Positions 1 to 9,166 of a DNA stretch of 64,000 nt are shown here, in pieces. Made by a program: the position numbers and the translations under genes. The DNA is taken from assembly GCF_024102715.1 (NCBI RefSeq), contig NZ_JAGFJM010000105.1, positions 21,348 through 85,347 of the forward strand. Direction: 5' to 3'. This DNA comes from Nitrosomonas communis (GTDB taxonomy: Bacteria > Pseudomonadota > Gammaproteobacteria > Burkholderiales > Nitrosomonadaceae). Each line of letters opens with the position of its first letter. Position 1 is the stretch's first letter. Below the pieces are notes generated by a model that made no database searches, was not told the DNA's origin, and was given only the letters and a program-made list of their open reading frames with translations.

Positions 1-1245
1 ATAGCGGATTCGCGGAGTAATGGTCCAGCCATGACCCAACGGTTGCACCCAATCTGCTTCAAAGGTATGCGCATTAATTCCCCAATCACCGAAAGAAAAT
101 TGGTAATTCAGATGTAAAGCAGCATCCAAAGGACTGATATGCTGCACATATTTACTGCTTAAAGCCAATTGGTTGCGTATATTCGGCCGCTGCTCCAGTA
201 AGGCGCGCGCATCGCCGACGATGGGCGTATTCGCATCAGGGTTAATGAATTCCGGGTTAATAAAAATAACCGTCATGGCTTTGTATGGATTTTCCATGAA
301 CCCACTGCTATGGGTATAACCGATGTTGGTATCGAACAACGAGTTCTTACCAAGAACTTGCGTCAATCCCAGCGTGGCTGTCCAGTCCTGACGATCGCCC
401 CGTAATATTTCCGAGCCATCGCGCCGTTCAATTTGATTGGTGTAGGCAGTGCGTGTTAAATAAGGCAGAAGATCCGGGTCCAGGATGGCAGATGTTTGAC
501 TGCTGGTATAACCTGCTCCGAATTTCAAGCTGGTTAACTTCTGATTAAAATCCAGCCGGCCACTGAGATTGCCATAGCTGGATTCATAATCATTTTCTAA
601 GGAAAAACCGCCACCTGCATTAACAGCCGCTTCATTCCATTCATAACCCAGTCTGAAATTTGCCTGATTACGTGTTTCCGGCGATGCAGACGAAAGAATT
701 AGTACAGTGCGCGGATCGACTACCTGTCCCCCCTCGGGTGTCAGCTTGAGTGGATTCAGATTCTGATCCAGCAGCACCCGAGTATTGACGAGAGGAGATG
801 CACCGACAGTAATCACTCCATCAGGTGAATTTGCCAGAATAGGCCGATTGCCATTGGCGACTAACGGTGCTGAAGTGACTGGCGTCGCACCTGACCAGGT
901 ATCCTGAGTGTAACTAAAAGAAAATTTTACCCGGTCATGAAATGTGAAATTGCCGCTGCCATGTACAACATCCACTCTAATGGGGTCCAGATTGCTGGAC
1001 ACGTTGTAAAGATTACGCTTCCCTTCCTGATAACGGTTATATTGAAAACTAACGCTGTCGGTACTGATACTTGCGGCCTGTGCCGGCGATAACAACAGAC
1101 CCGGCAGGACAAGTGCTGCAGATGTCAATGCCTGCAGCGTTGTTTTCGCGGTAGCACCCGGACCGGTTTTTGAATCGCTACATTCTGGATTATTGACTGA
1201 CTGGTGTGCCAGACCAGTTAAGCATGAATCGTTTAGACCTATCAT
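1..1245 (-). CDS. DUF3570 family outer-membrane protein, C-terminus beyond the left edge
   Basis: This reading frame stays open on the minus strand for 415 codons from an ATG at 1245 and leaves the window at base 1, so the C-terminus is missing. The N-terminus carries a long leader ending in a hydrophobic stretch and an AQAA-type cleavage site. The rest alternates polar and aromatic residues as in a beta-barrel, and the last visible residues are barrel-strand-like (FGDWGINAHTFEADWV). Assignment to DUF3570 rests on this pattern and on the DUF4266 lipoprotein and TlpA-like thioredoxin directly upstream, a recurrent gene set in proteobacteria. The biochemical function is unknown. An ApbE-type FMN transferase is a plausible next gene outside the window. 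Confidence 0.72.
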   Translation of the reverse strand, partial: MIGLNDSCLTGLAHQSVNNPECSDSKTGPGATAKTTLQALTSAALVLPGLLLSPAQAASISTDSVSFQYNRYQEGKRNLYNVSSNLDPIRVDVVHGSGNFTFHDRVKFSFSYTQDTWSGATPVTSAPLVANGNRPILANSPDGVITVGASPLVNTRVLLDQNLNPLKLTPEGGQVVDPRTVLILSSASPETRNQANFRLGYEWNEAAVNAGGGFSLENDYESSYGNLSGRLDFNQKLTSLKFGAGYTSSQTSAILDPDLLPYLTRTAYTNQIERRDGSEILRGDRQDWTATLGLTQVLGKNSLFDTNIGYTHSSGFMENPYKAMTVIFINPEFINPDANTPIVGDARALLEQRPNIRNQLALSSKYVQHISPLDAALHLNYQFSFGDWGINAHTFEADWVQPLGHGWTITPRIRY

Positions 1246-1256
1246 CAAAACATCGC

Positions 1257-1484
1257 TCAGAAGCAGCCACAGCCACCGCCGCCTCCTGCAGAATTAGTGC
1301 TGGCAGCAGCTTCGCGGCTACCATAATTATGGGCCTGAACAGCACTTTGTAATGGATGAGGATCCAGCGCCATATGCGGTTTGGCAAGATTACCACGCTC
1401 CCAGGGAGCCACCTGCACACAACCCGCTAAAGCGAAGATAATCAATAACAGGATGAAAATAACAGCAAAACGGGTTATTTTCAT
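1257..1484 (-). CDS. DUF4266 small lipoprotein with Gly/Cys-rich tail
   Basis: From the ATG at 1484 this is a 75-residue protein: a hydrophobic signal segment, lipobox FALAGC with the lipidated Cys at residue 22, then the conserved VAPWERGNLAKPHMAL block, a SREAA motif and a C-terminal run of glycines ending CGCF. That layout is typical of DUF4266. Upstream in-frame ATG and TTG codons could add up to 13 residues, but none has a clear ribosome binding site. The gene ends 11 bases before the DUF3570 start, so the two are probably co-transcribed. The role is unknown; the two terminal cysteines could bind a metal or be oxidised, and the thioredoxin gene next door fits the second idea. Confidence 0.78.
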   Translation of the reverse strand: MKITRFAVIFILLLIIFALAGCVQVAPWERGNLAKPHMALDPHPLQSAVQAHNYGSREAAASTNSAGGGGGCGCF

Positions 1485-1533
1485 CGCCATCATCAAACTG
1501 AGCATTTTTTGCAACGGCACCAACAGTATTTCT

Positions 1534-2049
1534 CTAAATTTTCTCTATCAGAAGCTGCTCAATCAAAATACGTAACTCGCCCGCTTCCCCCGCGCGGAAA
1601 CCACGATGGATATGCCGCACCAAGCCTCTTTTATCAATGAGATAAGTGGATGGCATGGCTATCACTCCAAAATCTTGTGCGCACTGCTTGCTGGCATCGA
1701 GCAAAACAGGAAAATTGGCTGGATGCTTGGCAAGAAATCCCTTGGCATCTTCAACGTTCTCATCCAGATTGATCGCTATCACTTTCAGGCCCTTGTCTTC
1801 AAAATCGCGCATTAACTGACGCATGAAAGGGAATGATTTGACACAGGGCGGGCACCAGGAAGCCCAGAAATCCACATAAATCACTTCACCTTTCAGTGCT
1901 TCCCAATTTTCAGCCGATTTTCCATCCAAATGAGTCAACTGGCAAGATGGCGGCGGCGTATTTCCTTCCAGATGCGCCTGTACAGGGGTCACCATAGCAA
2001 GGCAGCACATGAGGCCAGCTGACAACAATAAATTGGCTAGCTTAATCAT
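1534..2049 (-). CDS. TlpA/ResA-like periplasmic thioredoxin
   Basis: The 171-residue product has a Sec signal peptide (residues 1-25, ending PVQA) and a thioredoxin fold with the active site WCPPC (Cys66 and Cys69). A cis-proline loop (AMPSTYLID) and a C-terminal helix follow. In this family such proteins reduce disulfides in the periplasm, for instance in cytochrome maturation or copper-site assembly. Here it sits between two uncharacterised exported proteins and DUF4266, so a client in this cluster is more likely than general cytochrome c assembly. The predicted mature N-terminus begins with His. Confidence 0.85.
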   Translation of the reverse strand: MIKLANLLLSAGLMCCLAMVTPVQAHLEGNTPPPSCQLTHLDGKSAENWEALKGEVIYVDFWASWCPPCVKSFPFMRQLMRDFEDKGLKVIAINLDENVEDAKGFLAKHPANFPVLLDASKQCAQDFGVIAMPSTYLIDKRGLVRHIHRGFRAGEAGELRILIEQLLIEKI

Positions 2050-2088
2050 TTTCGAAAGACCTCCACCTGATTATCGCCAAAACAGCGG

Positions 2089-2553
2089 CTATTCGAATTG
2101 ATCCACCACAATATCTGTCCCCGTATGCACACCGGTAGCCGTGTTGCAGTGCCATTCGACTTCAAAATTACGCGCACCGGCCACGGTTTTGTCTGCCATC
2201 ATAAAATATACGCCATTACCTGCCTGCAGCGGAACGAACGGACTGAATTGGGCATCACCTGGTGTAGTATCGGTAATGCTGATCGCTTTGCTGCCTTTAA
2301 GTAACTGGAGGCTGACAAACATGCCAGGTACGGGGGCAGAGTTATCGCGAATACGCGCAATAAGATGATCTGCCGGCCCATTACCATCATCAAAACAAGT
2401 CACGCGCGCCAAAGCAGTAAATGTTGCTTTGTTGCCAGCAGGATCAAGCGTCGCACCTCCGCCATGTGCACTGATCGAGGCGGCATAACCAGTGGCAAGG
2501 ATGATACTTGCCAACGTCAATATTTTTTGCAGAAATGGATGATTGTTTGTCAT
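2089..2553 (-). CDS. exported protein of unknown function, mature N-terminus HGGG
   Basis: A 154-residue protein with a signal peptide of about 29 residues and predicted cleavage before HGGG. A good ribosome site (GGAG, 9 bases upstream) supports the ATG at 2553. The mature part is short, beta-rich in appearance and has two cysteines (in VTCFDD and WHCNT) that could form a disulfide. I do not recognise the family. It lies between the thioredoxin gene (39 bases downstream) and the YcnI-like gene, so it is probably part of the same expression group. Confidence 0.7.
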   Translation of the reverse strand: MTNNHPFLQKILTLASIILATGYAASISAHGGGATLDPAGNKATFTALARVTCFDDGNGPADHLIARIRDNSAPVPGMFVSLQLLKGSKAISITDTTPGDAQFSPFVPLQAGNGVYFMMADKTVAGARNFEVEWHCNTATGVHTGTDIVVDQFE

Positions 2554-2715
2554 GTCGTATTCTCCTCTCTCTTACTTTCTTCCGGGTATTCAGTTTAAAC
2601 GCGAATACCTCGGCAAACGTGTTATCAAATCATTTCTCTGCTTTCGCACACTATTTGCGCAACCCGCAAGCATACCCCTTTTCAGTGCTGTGAGAAATCA
2701 TCTATTGTTGCTGCT

Positions 2716-2742
2716 GTGAACAGGATCATAAATCCTGTTCAC
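2716..2742 (-). other. perfect 11-bp stem-loop between two exported-protein genes
   Basis: GTGAACAGGAT and ATCCTGTTCAC flank a 5-base loop, 18 bases downstream of the 2761 stop on the minus strand. No T-run follows on either side, so this is not a standard intrinsic terminator. It may stabilise or end the upstream transcript or act as an operator. Confidence 0.6.
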
Positions 2743-2760
2743 AAATGTCAAGTATAACGC

Positions 2761-3522
2761 TTATTGTGGCCAGACTTGCTGACTGTTGAACTTGATCGGC
2801 ATATCACGATTGATCTGAGCTGCAGAAGGCCTTACTTCAACATCGACACCCTCGCCACATGATCCCGGCAGCGGATTCTTGGTCACATCACGCGTAATTG
2901 TCAGTGAAGCAGGACCATCATCCGTGGTACTGACACGATCATACGGTGTTCCCAGGTTATTATGCGTCCACAGGTTGGCAACAGCACCCGCCTCCCCTTC
3001 ACCGCTGCGTAATGCATCGACTCCGCTAATTTCACAAATATCAGCAATGGAAACAAAAAACTTCACACTCTTGGCGCAGGAAGTCGGTTCGATATTAGTC
3101 GCACTGACTCTGAAAGGAACAAATGCATTCATGTGAGCTGGCATACCTGATCCGCCGCCAGACCAGAACCCAACAACGTTACCCGTCGGCCCTTGCTTCT
3201 CATCCACAAAATCAAATACCGCCCGTGTCTGGAGAGGCTGAACGTTAGGTCCCCAGTTTGCAACAAAGTCAGTCAACGGTCCATTATGCGGCTGACCACC
3301 GACAGTAATAGTTGAATCAATGCCATCCGGAAAAACCACTGAAGTACCAATAATTGCTTTCTCACCACAGCCGTGCCCAATGGTAACATTGTTCGTCACC
3401 CTGACGCCTTCTGTGACTGTCGGCATTTCCAACCGGGTATGCGCCAGCGCACTCTGTCCTACGCCTGCCAGCATGGCTGCAGCTAAAGCCAGCGTTAGTG
3501 TTTTGAATTTATTTTTTTTCAT
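2761..3522 (-). CDS. exported protein, possibly DUF1775/YcnI-like
   Basis: From the ATG at 3522 (strong ribosome site AAGGGAG just upstream) the product has 253 residues. A signal peptide ends SALA and the mature chain starts HTRLEMP. It then shows a GHGCGEKA block followed by VVFPDGID, resembling DUF1775 (YcnI), a family whose studied member binds copper through its N-terminal His. Several cysteines and a GFWSGGGSGMP loop are present. The family match is by eye and weak beyond the first 60 residues. A longer frame reaches 3585 but lacks a ribosome site. Confidence 0.55.
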   Translation of the reverse strand: MKKNKFKTLTLALAAAMLAGVGQSALAHTRLEMPTVTEGVRVTNNVTIGHGCGEKAIIGTSVVFPDGIDSTITVGGQPHNGPLTDFVANWGPNVQPLQTRAVFDFVDEKQGPTGNVVGFWSGGGSGMPAHMNAFVPFRVSATNIEPTSCAKSVKFFVSIADICEISGVDALRSGEGEAGAVANLWTHNNLGTPYDRVSTTDDGPASLTITRDVTKNPLPGSCGEGVDVEVRPSAAQINRDMPIKFNSQQVWPQ

Positions 3523-4098
3523 TCTGACTCCCTTTTCTAATGATCTAAAATGATGAATGTGTGATTTATTCGAGACAACATTCAAAATGACATATCCCGA
3601 TTACCCGGTTAATTTATCAACAAAGATAAATGCAATGCGTCTGTCCAACTCCTGTTCACAACGAATGGGTGAATAGTCGCAAACCATTATCTGGTCTAAT
3701 CAAACAAATAACAATGTGGCAAATTGTCGCACCTGCTATTCCAGCTATATCGCAGAAACCATCATTGGTTTCCAAAATCATTTTGAAATCAAAGTGATCT
3801 GAACAAAACTTATTTGCTTAGAAGTGAAAGCCATTTATCAATGCTGGCAAGGCTGTTTTAAGTTTTTATCCGCAGGCCAATGCGTATGGATTTAATTTTA
3901 TGAAGAAAAAATTTGAACTAGATGCTTGACAGCAAGCTTGTTGATTGTAGTTGCAGCGCTTTCTCTCATCCCGGATGAACTACAATAGACTCCACGGGAA
4001 CACCCGCCCTGCTTACGACAAGAGGCGGGGTTTCTGCACAGAAAAAACCAACTCAGCATCCGCAAAATCCAGCTGATTTGGCATTGATCAATGGCTAA
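3523..4098. other. 576-bp AT-rich gap without a gene
   Basis: No credible ORF is seen. It presumably holds the promoter of the minus-strand gene at 3522. Near 4003-4029 a CCCGCC/GGCGGG inverted repeat with a 15-base loop lies about 70 bases past the stop of the 4099 gene; it lacks a T-run, so a terminator role is uncertain. Confidence 0.5.
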
Positions 4099-4962
4099 TT
4101 AATTGTCGACTTTGACAAAAGCGCCATTCTGCTTGATCCATACCTCATTAGTAAACGCATCGTGAATCGTGCCGGCATTAGTAGCGAAACAGTCCGGAAC
4201 CACCTTACTCGTGGAAGTAGATTTAGCTGCCAGCGTGATGGGCGGATCGACAGTAGCGACTCCCAGTACAATCAGATCCTTTAATGAAGCCTCGAGTTGT
4301 GTTGTCATATCCACGCAGACATCCGTGTTAACGACTAGATTGGCTTGTTCTGCAGGTGCATTGATGGTGCAATAGTCGGTACTAGGTGGTGAAAATTTCG
4401 ATGGATCAACTGGTGAGTTAAATGTGACGCCACTTAATTTTATCAAAGGAATACCGCTGGTCCTGAGTACAGAAATGCCTGTCGCTGCAGGCTGTGCAGG
4501 TGTTTTGCAAAGATTGGTATCACCAGAAAACTCAATACATTTCCCATTGGTGGTGACATTGACGACGTTGTCACTTTGCGTGAAAACCATTTCGGCAGGA
4601 ACATTGGCTATATTGCAAGCTGGAATGCTGCCATTGCCGCCTGTGTTGGCAATATGATTGATCAGACCGGGTAGTGTATCAATGAATGTTGGGTTATTGC
4701 CCCAAGATCCGCCCAATACATAAACGCCATTATCATTTTTATTGACGCCAGCATAAGTATTTGTTTCAGGATAGAACCGGTATAGCCAGGGTTCGGTGCT
4801 TTGCGTAGTCCGGTGATTAGGGAAGAATTCTGGATAAGTGTTCTCAGCCCAGTTGAGCAGCGTTTCAGTATCGCTCGTAACATCGGCGGAAGCAAAGCTG
4901 ATGTTGCCAAGCAAAGTAATCGCGCAGGCAGATAACATTAACTGTTTCATACGGAATTTCAT
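4099..4962 (-). CDS. secreted protein of unknown function
   Basis: A 287-residue protein with a signal peptide (about residues 1-26, FASA). The first 100 mature residues carry a pattern I have seen in other secreted betaproteobacterial proteins: LLNWAENTYPEFFP, then a W-YRFYP stretch, TYAGVN and VYVLGGSWG. The C-terminal half has several Cys residues and is low in charge. No catalytic motif is recognised. It is the first gene of the minus-strand exported set but lies 576 bases from the next one, so co-transcription is doubtful. Confidence 0.65.
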   Translation of the reverse strand: MKFRMKQLMLSACAITLLGNISFASADVTSDTETLLNWAENTYPEFFPNHRTTQSTEPWLYRFYPETNTYAGVNKNDNGVYVLGGSWGNNPTFIDTLPGLINHIANTGGNGSIPACNIANVPAEMVFTQSDNVVNVTTNGKCIEFSGDTNLCKTPAQPAATGISVLRTSGIPLIKLSGVTFNSPVDPSKFSPPSTDYCTINAPAEQANLVVNTDVCVDMTTQLEASLKDLIVLGVATVDPPITLAAKSTSTSKVVPDCFATNAGTIHDAFTNEVWIKQNGAFVKVDN

Positions 4963-5069
4963 ATTTTTATTAACTCCTGTTTTTATTTGATGAAATGAAT
5001 TTTTAACTTAATTAGATGGCGTATCACATCCTTCTCAAGATGGGATACTGTAAAAATATTCTCATGTTA

Positions 5070-5170
5070 TTCCATTTCCAAATCAAAAATGACGCGAAGG
5101 CGAGCCGCAGACAGTATAAATAATACGGCAAGGTGAAGCCGACAATGTCAGTTTTGATTTAGAAATGGAA
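5070..5170. mobile_element. 101-bp MITE, copy 1
   Basis: A short element with 19-bp terminal inverted repeats (TTCCATTTCCAAATCAAAA at the left, one mismatch at the right), flanked by TTA on both sides as a 3-bp target duplication. It encodes nothing. By eye it is identical to copy 3 at 16402. A central GTAT-AAATA-ATAC adds further dyad symmetry, so the whole unit could fold into a hairpin. Confidence 0.9.
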
Positions 5171-5318
5171 TTATATGTCGAATCACTACTGTCCGGTTAG
5201 CTATAACCCTCTGAGAGATAAAGCCTGAGTGAACTTGGAGATGGAGTAAGATTGATGTGCTCGAAACAGCAATTTTCCAACCCAAGGACTTAAGCCTGAA
5301 ACATATTAACATTGTATT

Positions 5319-7001
5319 TCACTTATTTTTCTGCAGCATTTCAGCGGCATGCTGGCGTGTCGTGGCAGTAATATTCACTCCTCCCAGCATACGCGCGATT
5401 TCCTCCACCCGCTGCTGCTCATCCAACGCGCGGATAGCACTCAATACCGTCTTGTCAACTGCCGGCCCGGCTGCTTTGAACACCTGCCAATGCTGATCTC
5501 CCATTGAGGCAACCTGGGCTAAATGCGTAATGCACAGTACCTGCCGCGTTTTACCGAGTTGCTTGAGCAGCTTGCCGACAATTTCAGCGACTCGCCCGCC
5601 TATACCAGTATCCACTTCATCAAATATCAGAGTGGGTGCTGTACCAACCTGACTGGTAATCACCTGGATTGCCAGACTGATACGAGACAATTCACCTCCC
5701 GAGGCAACTTTTGCCAGCGGGCGCGGCGGTAGCCCCTGATGAGTGGAAACTTGAAATTCGATCTGCTCGAATCCATGTGCGCTGCCAGCAATATCGCGGT
5801 CATTAAGAGGCGTCAGCAAGATGTCAAAGCATCCCCCTGTCATTGCCAGCGTCTGCATTGCTGCAGTGACTTCTTTTGCCAGCATTCCGGCTGCCTTGCG
5901 GCGCGCTATGCTCAGCTTGCTGGCAAGTTCGTTATAAGCTTGCTTGGCTGCTGACTCTGCTTCAGCCAGGCTATCTGCATCTGCAATATCACCGAGCTCC
6001 TGTAAGCGTTGCATAGTGTTGTGCAATAACTCGGGGATCTCTTCCGGAGTGATGCGATATCTTCTGGCCAAGGCATGAATGGCTGCAATGCTCTCCTCAG
6101 CGATCTGCAGGCTTTGCGGATCAAGATCAAGACGCTGCTGGTAATGCTTCAATTCATAAATCGCTTCCTGCAACTGGACTTGGGCAGTTTCCAATAGATC
6201 ATAAGAAGACTTGAGATTGCTATCGTAATCCAGCAAATGACGCAGGCGGGCAAGCACGCTATGAAGTTGTCCCGACGCAGCGGATTCACTCTCGGCTAAT
6301 ATTGCCAGACTTGATTCAGTCGCTTCCAGCAAACTTGCCGTATGAGACAAACGATTATAATCAGCCTGTAATGTTTGCCACGCTTCCATTGAAAAATTTA
6401 GCGCGGAAAGCTCCTGAGACTGCCATTCCAGTTGTTCGCGCTCCTGCAAGAAACGGGCAGCGTTCTGTTCCCGCGCCAAACGTTGCTGATGCAATTGCTG
6501 CCAATGTTGAAAAGCTGCTGCGACTGCCTTGGCAAGCTCGCCGTTACCCGCATAGCCATCCAGCAAATTCCGCTGTATATCACTCCGTAACAAAGATTGA
6601 TGTGCATGCTGTCCATGAATATCAACGAGCTGCTCACCAGCGGCACGAAGCTGCTGCAAGGTGACGGCGCAACCATTGATATAGCTGCGGGAGCGTCCAT
6701 TGGCGTCAAGTATGCGGCGCAGCAAGCAGATGCCGGGATCAGCCTGCAGATCATTTTCCCGCAGCCAATTTTGCATCATGGCGAACTGACTGATATCAAA
6801 CTCGGCAATGATTTCTGCACGTTCACAGCCATGCCGTACCTGACCGGCCTCGCCACGCCCTCCCAGTGCAAGCATCAAGGCGTCAATCAGGATTGATTTG
6901 CCAGCGCCCGTTTCACCAGTCAGCACGGTAAAGCCTGGTCTGAACGTCAGCTCCGCCAAATCAACAATCACAAAATCACGAATAGTCAAATGAACCAGCA
7001 T
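5319..7001 (-). CDS. recN: DNA repair ATPase RecN
   Basis: Full-length RecN, 560 residues: N-terminal ABC half with Walker A GETGAGKS (around residues 29-36), a long central coiled coil, then the C-terminal half with signature SGGELSRISLA and Walker B LIFDEVDTGIGG. RecN is an SMC-like protein acting early in double-strand break repair with RecA. It starts 9 bases after nadK and probably shares its transcript, an arrangement common in betaproteobacteria. Confidence 0.97.
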   Translation of the reverse strand: MLVHLTIRDFVIVDLAELTFRPGFTVLTGETGAGKSILIDALMLALGGRGEAGQVRHGCERAEIIAEFDISQFAMMQNWLRENDLQADPGICLLRRILDANGRSRSYINGCAVTLQQLRAAGEQLVDIHGQHAHQSLLRSDIQRNLLDGYAGNGELAKAVAAAFQHWQQLHQQRLAREQNAARFLQEREQLEWQSQELSALNFSMEAWQTLQADYNRLSHTASLLEATESSLAILAESESAASGQLHSVLARLRHLLDYDSNLKSSYDLLETAQVQLQEAIYELKHYQQRLDLDPQSLQIAEESIAAIHALARRYRITPEEIPELLHNTMQRLQELGDIADADSLAEAESAAKQAYNELASKLSIARRKAAGMLAKEVTAAMQTLAMTGGCFDILLTPLNDRDIAGSAHGFEQIEFQVSTHQGLPPRPLAKVASGGELSRISLAIQVITSQVGTAPTLIFDEVDTGIGGRVAEIVGKLLKQLGKTRQVLCITHLAQVASMGDQHWQVFKAAGPAVDKTVLSAIRALDEQQRVEEIARMLGGVNITATTRQHAAEMLQKNK

Positions 7002-7010
7002 GTCAGCCTA

Positions 7011-7895
7011 TCATTGATTTTTTTGAGGAATTTCACTCCAGCCCAGCTTCTCCCGCAGCATGCGGTAATAGCTGTGATTAACCGCATGTAACAATTTGAC
7101 TGCCCTGGAGAAACGTTGCACGATAATTTTGTCACGCTCACCCAGATCAAACCAGGAATGGCTATCTGCATATATTTTTGTTTCAGTGGTATTAAGCACC
7201 TCGATTTCGATCAATGCATCCGGCTCAACCACAATGGGGCGATTACTCAAGGTATGAGGGCACACCGGCACGAGTTCAATCAAATCAAGACCCGGATGTA
7301 AAATGGGCCCTCCGGCAGACAGGGCGTAGGCTGTCGAGCCTGTGGGGGTTGCCACAATCAGGCCATCAGAGCGTAAAGAGTAGACATACTCATCATTGAT
7401 GCGCACCTCAAATTCAATCATGCCGGTGCTGATGCCACGGTGAACCACCACATCATTAAACGCTAATGCCTTGAATACACTGACCTCATTGCGCAGTACC
7501 TCGGCAGACAGCAGCATCCGCTTTTCTATGACAAACTGCCCATCCAGTATGGCGCCAAATGTTTCTACCATGGTATCAACCGTCAAATCAGTCAGAAAAC
7601 CAAGCCGCCCTTGATTGACCCCAACCAATGGCACATTGAACGGCGCCAGAATCCGCGCAATATTGAGCATGGTGCCATCCCCTCCCAATACAACGGCAAG
7701 ATCAGCCTGCGCACCAATCTCTTCCAATGTCAGCACTGGATAGTCAATTTTTCCGATATGCGATGCAGTCAACTGGTCAAGTATCACTTCAAAGTCCCGG
7801 CTAGCCAAATACTGTGCCAGGCTCAATAACGGCGCAAGGATATCTGGGTTTTTGTGCTTACCAATCAATGCAATTTTGTTGAAAAAGGCGCTCAT
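7011..7895 (-). CDS. nadK: NAD kinase
   Basis: The 294-residue product has the NAD kinase GGDGT motif (VVLGGDGTMLN), the VNQGRLGFLTD block and the TPTGSTAYALSAGGP substrate loop. It phosphorylates NAD to NADP using ATP or polyphosphate in the cytosol. It is divergent from hrcA across a 209-base gap that must contain promoters for both directions, and recN follows 9 bases downstream. Confidence 0.97.
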   Translation of the reverse strand: MSAFFNKIALIGKHKNPDILAPLLSLAQYLASRDFEVILDQLTASHIGKIDYPVLTLEEIGAQADLAVVLGGDGTMLNIARILAPFNVPLVGVNQGRLGFLTDLTVDTMVETFGAILDGQFVIEKRMLLSAEVLRNEVSVFKALAFNDVVVHRGISTGMIEFEVRINDEYVYSLRSDGLIVATPTGSTAYALSAGGPILHPGLDLIELVPVCPHTLSNRPIVVEPDALIEIEVLNTTETKIYADSHSWFDLGERDKIIVQRFSRAVKLLHAVNHSYYRMLREKLGWSEIPQKNQ

Positions 7896-8104
7896 TGAAA
7901 CAAATCTATATTTGAGATATCAAATGTCTTCTGAAAACTAGTGAATATTAACGCAGCATATCTGAAAGGTAAAAAGATATTGCTCAAACAACCTTTGGGA
8001 AGATCAGGAGAGATCATCAGATTCCTGCCGCCGCTGGCTAAAAACAAGCAGAACTTTTCTCTTAACATCCTCTCCAGCAGGGTTGAATCGTGTAGAATAA
8101 ACAG

Positions 8105-9127
8105 ATGCTTAACGAACGTGCCAAAATTCTGCTCAAAACACTGGTTGAACGCTATATCCATGAAGGCGAGCCGGTGGGATCACGTTCGCTTTCCAAATTC
8201 TCCGGACTGGATCTGAGCCCTGCCACGATACGCAACGTTATGGTTGATCTGGAGGAAATGGGTTATGTCACCAGCCCTCATACCTCAGCCGGGCGGATAC
8301 CGACCGCAGTGGGTTATCGTTTCTTTATCGATAGCTTACTGGTGGTCAAATCCTTGGATAGCAAAGAAGTATCCCACCTGGAAAACCAGATGCATCCGGA
8401 TAACCCATCACGACTTATCAACGTGGCATCACAACTGTTATCCGAACTGACGCAATTTGCAGGTGTGGTGATTACACCTAAACGGGCTGGCGGCGCCGTG
8501 TTCCGCTATATAGAATTTATGGCATTGTCTGAAAAGCGCATTCTTCTTATTATGGTGACGCCAGAAGGCGATGTGCAGAACCGTATTATTTTCACTGAAA
8601 CGGTTTACAGTCAATCAGACCTGATTGAAGCGAGCAATTTCCTCAATCAGCACTATGCCGGCTGCACGCTGGAAGAAATCCGCAGTCGGCTGCAAGTGGA
8701 GCTGAGGCAATTGCGCCGCGATATGACCAGTCTCATGAATACAGCGATCGAGCTCAGCAGTGATGCCATCCGCGAGAGCAGTGAAGCAGTCGTGCTGGCA
8801 GGCGAACATAAACTGCTCGATGTGAAGGATCTCTCTGATAATCTGACTAATTTAAAAAAATTATTCGAATTATTTGAACGTAAAACCAAGCTATTAAAGT
8901 TAATGGAATTAAGCCGCCAGGCGCATGGCGTAAAAATTTTCATCGGCGGAGAATCGGACGTGGCCGCACTGGATGAAGTAAGCGTGGTGACAGCGCCTTA
9001 TGAAATCGAAGGAGCAGTAGTCGGCACTGTCGGCGTCATCGGCCCGAGGCGCATGGCTTATGAACGCATTATCCCGATCGTGGACATTACAGCCAAACTA
9101 CTCACGAGCGGTCTGTCAAAAAATTGA
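8105..9127 (+). CDS. hrcA: heat-inducible transcription repressor HrcA
   Basis: A 340-residue HrcA with an N-terminal winged helix (ERAKILLKTLVERYIHEG, then SPATIRNVMVDLEEMGY) and the GRIPTAVGYRFFID segment, followed by the GAF-like core. HrcA represses groE and dnaK operons by binding CIRCE elements. I do not see a CIRCE repeat in the upstream gap, so autoregulation through CIRCE is not supported here. hemH follows 39 bases downstream. Confidence 0.96.
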   Translation: MLNERAKILLKTLVERYIHEGEPVGSRSLSKFSGLDLSPATIRNVMVDLEEMGYVTSPHTSAGRIPTAVGYRFFIDSLLVVKSLDSKEVSHLENQMHPDNPSRLINVASQLLSELTQFAGVVITPKRAGGAVFRYIEFMALSEKRILLIMVTPEGDVQNRIIFTETVYSQSDLIEASNFLNQHYAGCTLEEIRSRLQVELRQLRRDMTSLMNTAIELSSDAIRESSEAVVLAGEHKLLDVKDLSDNLTNLKKLFELFERKTKLLKLMELSRQAHGVKIFIGGESDVAALDEVSVVTAPYEIEGAVVGTVGVIGPRRMAYERIIPIVDITAKLLTSGLSKN

Positions 9128-9166
9128 CAGGCAATTTATACATAGTTTAAGCGGATATAAATTTTC

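Noticed and set aside
7896-8104. CIRCE element before hrcA
   Set aside because: No TTAGCACTC/GAGTGCTAA pair is visible on either strand.
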